Origin: Agrobacterium fabrum
Lineage (GTDB): Bacteria > Pseudomonadota > Alphaproteobacteria > Rhizobiales > Rhizobiaceae
Direction of reading: 5' to 3'
Length of the DNA stretch: 8,066 bases
Assembly (NCBI GenBank): GCA_003241215.1
Contig: QFOL01000178.1
Location: forward strand, 1-8,066
The position numbers and the translations under genes were made by a program. Position 1 is the stretch's first letter; every line of letters starts with the position of its first letter. Below the pieces are notes generated by a model. The model saw only the letters and a program-made list of their open reading frames with translations, was not told the origin of the DNA and did not search any database. Below are positions 5,836 through 8,066 of this stretch, piece after piece.

Positions 5836-5851
5836 TTTATCGATGGATAAA
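5836..5851 (-). promoter_or_regulatory. TTTATC/GATAAA dyad upstream of the DUF1127 gene
   Basis: TTTATC (5836-5841) and GATAAA (5846-5851) are perfect 6-base arms around GATG, ending 38 bases before the DUF1127 start codon. It is AT-rich against GC-rich surroundings. The position suits an operator or the -10 region of the DUF1127 promoter, but no matching -35 was found. Only the symmetry is directly seen. Confidence 0.25.
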
Positions 5852-5956
5852 CGACATGCCGGAACCGCGGACACAGCCTGTCGGCCACGCGGACGCGCAA
5901 CTCACATGTCGGACGAAGTGAAAATGCCAAACGGCAAGGAAATCAGGCTATAAGCC

Positions 5957-6052
5957 TTATCGGAGGGAGATGCCTCGGGTCGCATAACCGCAGAACATCA
6001 TGCCGGAAGGGCCTGACATGCCGTTAAGGCGCATATTCATGTCATTAGTCAT
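5957..6052 (-). CDS. Possible 31-residue Met-rich small protein
   Basis: The ORF begins ATG ACT AAT GAC and encodes 31 residues, seven of them Met, with a GMSGPSGMMFCGY centre (11-23) and the end ATRGISLR. GGAGG lies six bases upstream of the ATG at 6052, the best ribosome binding site in this gap. A promoter-like pair lies 38-65 bases upstream. There is no membrane segment or known motif. The frame extends upstream to an ATG at 6151, but that start lacks a ribosome binding site and overlaps the promoter. It could be a real small protein, a leader peptide, or part of a small RNA. Codon third positions are only mildly GC-rich, so coding status is uncertain. Confidence 0.3.
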   Translation of the reverse strand: MTNDMNMRLNGMSGPSGMMFCGYATRGISLR

Positions 6053-6089
6053 TCCACGCCTCCATTCATAGCGGTTACAGACGAGAAAC

Positions 6090-6117
6090 ATCTTACACAA
6101 GAAATCGGATGCGACAA
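6090..6117 (-). promoter_or_regulatory. Candidate promoter for the small ORF or a small RNA
   Basis: On the minus strand TTGTCG (6117-6112) is 16 bases from TAAGAT (6095-6090); each matches the sigma-70-type consensus at four of six positions. It sits 38 bases before the small ORF start, with its phased A-tract array 19 bases further upstream. A start near 6083 is inferred. Confidence 0.33.
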
Positions 6118-6136
6118 GAGGCCGCAATCTCGAATT

Positions 6137-6164
6137 GCAAAAGACTGGCAAAATAGATGCAAAA
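6137..6164. repeat. Three phased GCAAAA direct repeats
   Basis: GCAAAA occurs at 6137, 6148 and 6159, an exact 11-base period with unrelated 5-base spacers (GACTG, TAGAT). On the minus strand this is TTTTGC three times. One repeat per helical turn fits either a multi-subunit protein site on one face of the DNA or intrinsically bent A-tract DNA. It begins 19 bases upstream of the candidate -35 at 6112-6117, a normal activator or UP-element-like place. Confidence 0.6.
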
Positions 6165-6191
6165 ATACAACATTGCCCTGGGCCGTGAAGC

Positions 6192-7013
6192 TCAGGTCGC
6201 CGAGACGCTGAGGCCGAACCCCTGCATCAGCCGCCGCGTGGCGAAATCCGGCTTGCCCGATGTGAAGACGGCGAAGTCGAAACCATCAGGATGTTCCGCA
6301 TCCTGCGGCAACGGCACCAGATGGCGCGCGCGCCGGGCAATCGCCTCCGCCGGATCGAGCCAGTCCACCGGCCATGGCGCCAGCCTTCGGAAGAGATTGG
6401 CCATGAAGGGATAATGGGTACAGGCGAGCACGACGATATCGGTGCGCTTGCCATCGCTCTCAATGAAGCAGGGTTCGATTTCGGCCAGCACCGCCTCATC
6501 CGAGACCGGTTCGCCCCTGATCCAGCTTTCCGCCATGCGGGCCAGATTTTCCGAGCCGACAAGACGAACATGACATTGGGTGGCGAAGGACTGGATGAGA
6601 TCGCGCGTATAGGCGCGCTTGACGGTGCCCGGCGTCGCCAGCACGGAAACGAGGCCCGAACGGGTGCGCTCCGCCGCCGGCTTGATGGCCGGAACGGTCC
6701 CGACAAAGGTCATGTCCGGAAACCGTGCGCGAAGATCCGCGCCCGCGAGCGTGAAGGCGGTGTTGCAGGCGATGACGCAGACTTCGGGGCTATAATCTTG
6801 CAGCAGCTTTTCGAAAAGCGAAAGAATCCGCGTCTTGAGCGCTTCCTCCTCCCAGCCGCCATAGGGAAAACCGGCATCGTCAGCCACATAGATGAAACCG
6901 CGCTCGGGCATCAGCACGCGCGCCTCACGCAGCACGGTCAGCCCACCAATGCCGGAATCGAACACCAGCACCGGTTTCAGCACGTCAGCGGCGGCTTCAC
7001 TCGTCTTCAGCAT
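6192..7013 (-). CDS. murI: Glutamate racemase
   Basis: A 273-residue cytoplasmic enzyme that interconverts L- and D-glutamate without a cofactor, supplying D-Glu for peptidoglycan. Catalytic motifs are intact: [13 protein letters not shown] (18-30, D19), the YGG loop (51-53), [10 protein letters not shown] (81-90, first catalytic Cys C83), [10 protein letters not shown] (104-113) and [11 protein letters not shown] (194-204, second catalytic Cys C198 with H200). The length is normal. Its start overlaps the end of trmJ by 17 bases (6997-7013), with a GGGGA ribosome binding site inside the trmJ coding sequence, implying translational coupling. The end has no clear terminator; three phased repeats and a gap of nearly 400 bases follow. 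Identification is firm. Confidence 0.96.
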   Translation of the reverse strand: MLKTSEAAADVLKPVLVFDSGIGGLTVLREARVLMPERGFIYVADDAGFPYGGWEEEALKTRILSLFEKLLQDYSPEVCVIACNTAFTLAGADLRARFPDMTFVGTVPAIKPAAERTRSGLVSVLATPGTVKRAYTRDLIQSFATQCHVRLVGSENLARMAESWIRGEPVSDEAVLAEIEPCFIESDGKRTDIVVLACTHYPFMANLFRRLAPWPVDWLDPAEAIARRARHLVPLPQDAEHPDGFDFAVFTSGKPDFATRRLMQGFGLSVSAT

Positions 7014-7830
7014 TCTCCCCTGCTCCCCCGGCCTCTGGCCCCGTTGCCCGGCCCGCCTGTTTCGGCCGTTGCCGGGGAAAGCGATCGAGCGAATTGATCA
7101 CGCCACGGAAAACACTGATTTCCTGCTCGGAAAAACCGCGTCTCGACAGCACGGCGCGCAGATTGTCGACCATTTTGGGCTTTTTTTCAGCCGGATGAAA
7201 ATAACCGCGGGCATCCAGCGCCTCCTCGATGTGTTCGAACAGGCCGAAAACCTGCTCCTTGGTCGAGGGCCGCTGTTCGACGGACTGGAAAAGCGTCTCC
7301 TCCAGATCGTCCATACCTGACTTCATCCATTCATAGGACATCAGAAGTACGGCCTGGGCGATGTTGAGCGAGGCAAAGGCGGGATTGACCGGAAATGTGA
7401 CGATCTCGTCGGCCAGCGCCACTTCCTCATTGGTCAGCCCCCAGCGCTCGCGTCCAAACAGGATGCCGGTCTTTTCGCCCGCCTTGAATTTTGCCCGAAG
7501 CGTATCGGCGGCGGTCACGGGCGCACGCACCGGCTTGAAACCGTAGCGCTCGCGCGCGGTCGTGGCATAAACGAAATTGAGATCGCTGATCGCTTCCTCC
7601 AGCGTCTCGAATACCTTCGTCCCGTCGATGACATGATCAGCCTTGGAAGCGGCCGCACGCGCCTTTTCGCTCGGCCAGCCGTCACGCGGATTGACCAGGC
7701 GCAATTCGGAGAGGCCGAAATTGGCCATCGCCCGCGCCACCATGCCGATATTCTCGCCGAGCTGCGGTTCGACCAGAATGATCGCCGGGCCTTCCGCCAC
7801 AAGTTCAAGCTCGCTGTTTGTGCCTGCCAT
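6997..7830 (-). CDS. trmJ: TrmJ-type tRNA (cytidine/uridine-2'-O-)-methyltransferase
   Basis: A 277-residue SPOUT-class enzyme that uses S-adenosylmethionine to methylate a tRNA ribose, in TrmJ position 32 of the anticodon loop. The SpoU motifs are in order: motif 1, [18 protein letters not shown] (22-39, with N27 and R33); LVNPRDGWP (45-53); motif 2, [15 protein letters not shown] (122-136), which forms the trefoil knot; and motif 3, [17 protein letters not shown] (152-168, with S154 and N156). The C-terminal region (191-250) matches the TrmJ-specific helical domain, as in [14 protein letters not shown] and [12 protein letters not shown], rather than generic TrmH. The frame is open to 7929, but the added residues have no family support and the ATG at 7830 gives the expected start; its ribosome binding site is weak. 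It ends in an acidic, Gly-rich tail overlapping murI. The promoter is not clear in 7831-7988, although TTTACA-like sequence occurs near 7876-7881. Confidence 0.92.
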   Translation of the reverse strand: MAGTNSELELVAEGPAIILVEPQLGENIGMVARAMANFGLSELRLVNPRDGWPSEKARAAASKADHVIDGTKVFETLEEAISDLNFVYATTARERYGFKPVRAPVTAADTLRAKFKAGEKTGILFGRERWGLTNEEVALADEIVTFPVNPAFASLNIAQAVLLMSYEWMKSGMDDLEETLFQSVEQRPSTKEQVFGLFEHIEEALDARGYFHPAEKKPKMVDNLRAVLSRRGFSEQEISVFRGVINSLDRFPRQRPKQAGRATGPEAGGAGENAEDE

Positions 7831-7988
7831 CTCTTTTGTCCGTTTTTTAAAGGCGCCGCATCGACTTTGAGGCCAATACTGTAAAGCGCAGAAGCGCGCC
7901 TCACTGGCACAGATCGGCGCTAAAATCAAAGCAGGAGGGAGCGCGCACTCCGTTCAAGCTTGCTGAAGATGAGAGCAAACCGCCACCC

Positions 7989-8066
7989 CGTCATCCCTCG
8001 GGCTTGACCCGAGGATCCACAACCCATTGAAATCAATGGATCCTCGGGTCAAGCCCGAGGATGACG
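7989..8066. repeat. Rhizobial palindromic intergenic repeat, intact copy
   Basis: A nearly perfect long inverted repeat: arms 7989-8019 (31 bases) and 8037-8066 (30 bases) are reverse complements apart from one extra base on the left, separated by 17 bases. Each arm itself contains CTCGGG/CCCGAG around CTTGA or TCAAG, and the centre has CCATTGA (8024-8030) with TCAATGG (8033-8039). It shares its core with 1490-1564 and lies upstream of trmJ. The right end touches the window boundary and may extend further. Whole-element folding into a long hairpin or cruciform is expected. Confidence 0.85.

Larger units (their letters stand above)
5799..6191. other. Gap between murI and the DUF1127 gene
   Basis: This 393-base stretch lacks any recognised protein family. 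It holds a dyad (5836-5851), a 31-codon ORF with a good ribosome binding site (5957-6052), a promoter-like pair (6090-6117) and a three-fold phased A-tract repeat (6137-6164), all reading leftward. Together these suggest a small gene or a small RNA. No clear terminator for murI is seen. Short plus-strand frames here lack ribosome binding sites and were not accepted. Confidence 0.5.

Noticed and set aside
5458..5874. Longer HigB starting at 5874
   Set aside because: The upstream part overlaps the promoter, operator, hairpin and DUF1127 gene in another frame and has no HigB-like sequence.
5799..5930. N-terminal extension of the DUF1127 protein
   Set aside because: Arg/Pro/Cys-rich residues with no family match, overlapping a dyad that looks regulatory.
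6291..7097. 268-codon plus-strand frame opposite murI
   Set aside because: Shadow of murI, whose catalytic residues are all present on the minus strand.
7831..7929. 33-residue N-terminal extension of TrmJ
   Set aside because: The added residues do not resemble the family, and the known start of the SpoU domain follows the ATG at 7830.
7860..7990. Promoter for trmJ (TTTACA near 7876-7881)
   Set aside because: The hexamer is good but the matching -10 (GATGCG at 17 bases) is very poor; not enough to list as a feature.
1..8066. CRISPR array, tRNA or insertion sequence
   Set aside because: No regularly spaced repeats with unique spacers, no cloverleaf pattern with TTCGANNC, and no transposase or terminal repeats were found. 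The only long inverted repeats are the short intergenic elements listed.

Overview
The window looks like chromosomal DNA of a Rhizobiaceae alphaproteobacterium, most likely Agrobacterium or a close Rhizobium relative. This is inferred from the GC-rich codon use, a DUF1127 small protein, the style of the proteins, and two copies of the palindromic intergenic repeat built around CTCGGGCTTGACCCGAG that is widespread in rhizobial genomes. No species can be fixed from sequence alone. There are no rRNA or tRNA genes, CRISPR arrays, transposases or phage genes. It is mostly core or housekeeping-type sequence with one small toxin-antitoxin module inserted.

Layout. 1-303 is non-coding with weak hairpins. 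A candidate promoter (270-297) drives a dense, foldable leader (about 304-441) in front of a TerC-family membrane protein (442-1425, + strand). TerC ends at a hairpin and a palindromic repeat. Everything from 1601 to 7830 reads leftward on the minus strand. In transcription order it holds trmJ (tRNA 2'-O-methyltransferase) overlapping murI (glutamate racemase), then a 393-base gap holding a possible 31-residue Met-rich ORF, its possible promoter and a phased A-tract array. After that come a DUF1127 protein, a strong hairpin, the higB-higA toxin-antitoxin pair, a LysE/RhtB-type exporter, an EamA-type exporter and a HerA/DUF87-like ATPase. A second, nearly perfect copy of the palindromic repeat closes the window (7989-8066).

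How the parts relate. TrmJ and MurI are translationally coupled by a 17-base overlap. The two exporters sit 36 bases apart and are probably one unit; both belong to families known to export amino acids or cysteine-pathway metabolites. The ATPase may be read from the same transcript. HigBA is a self-contained module with its own promoter and dyad operator.

The most interesting piece is the terC leader. CAACCT at 415-420 can pair with either of two copies of AGGTTG. One is upstream (366-371). The other overlaps the ribosome binding site (432-437). A competing hairpin can occupy the upstream copy. This is the logic of a translational riboswitch. It may belong to the 'terC RNA motif' described computationally in proteobacteria, which only a covariance search could confirm.
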